A DNA stretch of 7,246 nt, from NCBI GenBank assembly GCA_018224315.1, contig JAGTVF010000252.1, positions 1-7,246 on the forward strand, read 5' to 3'. Below the pieces are notes generated by a model. It worked only from the letters and a program-made list of their open reading frames with translations, had not been told where the DNA came from and made no database searches. Numbering within the stretch: the stretch's first letter is position 1; every line of letters starts with the position of its first letter. This stretch comes from Desulfobacterales bacterium (lineage in GTDB: Bacteria > Desulfobacterota > Desulfobacteria > Desulfobacterales > Desulfosalsimonadaceae). Of the stretch, positions 7,070 through 7,246 are shown one piece after another. Both the position numbers and the translations under genes were made by a program.

Positions 7070-7109
7070 TTGTTTAAAACAATATTATCAATTTTAGAAA
7101 ATTCATAAT
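7070..7109. repeat. AT-rich tandem palindromes
   Basis: Two inverted repeats follow each other: a 13-bp palindrome TTGTTT-A-AAACAA (7070-7082), and a 26-bp imperfect one (7084-7109) whose 12-bp arms pair at 11 positions around a central AG, with a single C-C mismatch. The surrounding tract (about 7015-7145) is far richer in A+T than the coding DNA. Such a tract could be a promoter or regulator-binding region; chance palindromes are more frequent in AT-rich DNA. Confidence 0.35.
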
Positions 7110-7159
7110 TTTTTATTTTAAAACTTCCAGTTAACGATAACAAGAACTAAAGACAAATT

Positions 7160-7175
7160 CCGGCGCTAAAGCCGG
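7160..7175 (+). other. Leader hairpin upstream of the last gene
   Basis: CCGGC-GCTAAA-GCCGG forms a 5-bp stem with a 6-nt loop about 38 nt before the start codon at 7214 and ahead of its ribosome binding site. It is GC-rich within an otherwise AT-rich leader. It may stabilise the mRNA; no riboswitch fold is recognised. Confidence 0.2.
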
Positions 7176-7213
7176 CTGAACCATTTTCGAAAAACACAGG
7201 AGACAGATTGCCC

Positions 7214-7246
7214 ATGGAACTGACCCGGGAACAATTGATGATTCAG
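7214..7246 (+). CDS. Start of a probable acyl-CoA dehydrogenase (partial, 11 codons)
   Basis: Only MELTREQLMIQ is visible before the window ends. This closely matches the usual N-terminus of acyl-CoA dehydrogenases (a Leu-Thr-x-Glu-Gln-x-x-Ile/Leu pattern), FAD enzymes that oxidise acyl-CoA to enoyl-CoA in beta-oxidation. AGGAGA lies 10 nt before the ATG. The crotonase gene earlier in the window fits a fatty-acid-oxidation setting, though the two are about 4 kb apart. Eleven residues cannot prove the family. Confidence 0.5.
   Translation, partial: MELTREQLMIQ

Noticed and set aside
7130..7141. GTTA-ACGA-TAAC dyad in the leader of the last gene
   Set aside because: Arms are only 4 bp and the sequence lies in AT-rich DNA where such dyads are common.
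6963..7213. Possible small gene or RNA between the FlgT-like gene and the last gene
   Set aside because: No frame with a ribosome binding site and plausible protein, and no tRNA or known riboswitch fold was recognised; the region reads as a terminator-poor, AT-rich leader.

Overview
This window looks like a moderately GC-rich chromosomal segment from an anaerobic, fatty-acid-oxidising bacterium. Desulfobacterota, for example a Desulfobacteraceae-like sulfate reducer, is my best guess. The basis is the ferrous-iron (Feo) transport locus, the style of the crotonase and acyl-CoA dehydrogenase genes, and the base composition. The taxonomic call is inference; no rRNA or marker search was possible.

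Layout. Positions 1-1825 hold a minus-strand ferrous-iron uptake operon, feoA then feoB, with feoB running off the left edge. A 159-bp divergent intergenic region (1826-1984) separates it from a plus-strand DtxR/MntR-family metal-dependent repressor. This region contains a perfect GTTTGG-N4-CCAAAC inverted repeat that covers the predicted -10 element of feoA. The simplest model is that the regulator senses Fe(II) and shuts off feoAB.

Downstream of the regulator, on the same strand and tightly packed, are a crotonase-fold protein with a dienoyl-CoA isomerase-type active site, rimO (ribosomal protein S12 methylthiotransferase, a two-cluster radical-SAM enzyme) and a long-chain trans-polyprenyl diphosphate synthase of the IspB type. 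Gaps are 24 nt, 15 nt and a 4-nt ATGA overlap, so these four genes probably form one operon. After 74 nt comes a secreted protein with a FlgT-like N-terminal domain and no flagellar genes nearby.

A 251-bp non-coding region (6963-7213) then contains an AT-rich tract with several palindromes. It leads into the first 11 codons of a gene whose N-terminus resembles an acyl-CoA dehydrogenase.

Most of the window is recognisable housekeeping or metabolic content. I see no mobile element, CRISPR array, tRNA or rRNA, and no clearly new defence or biosynthetic system. The points most worth a second look are the mixed MntR/DtxR-type metal ligand set of the repressor, its operator over the feo promoter, the dienoyl-CoA-isomerase signature in the crotonase, the FlgT-like protein out of context, and the palindromes before the last gene.
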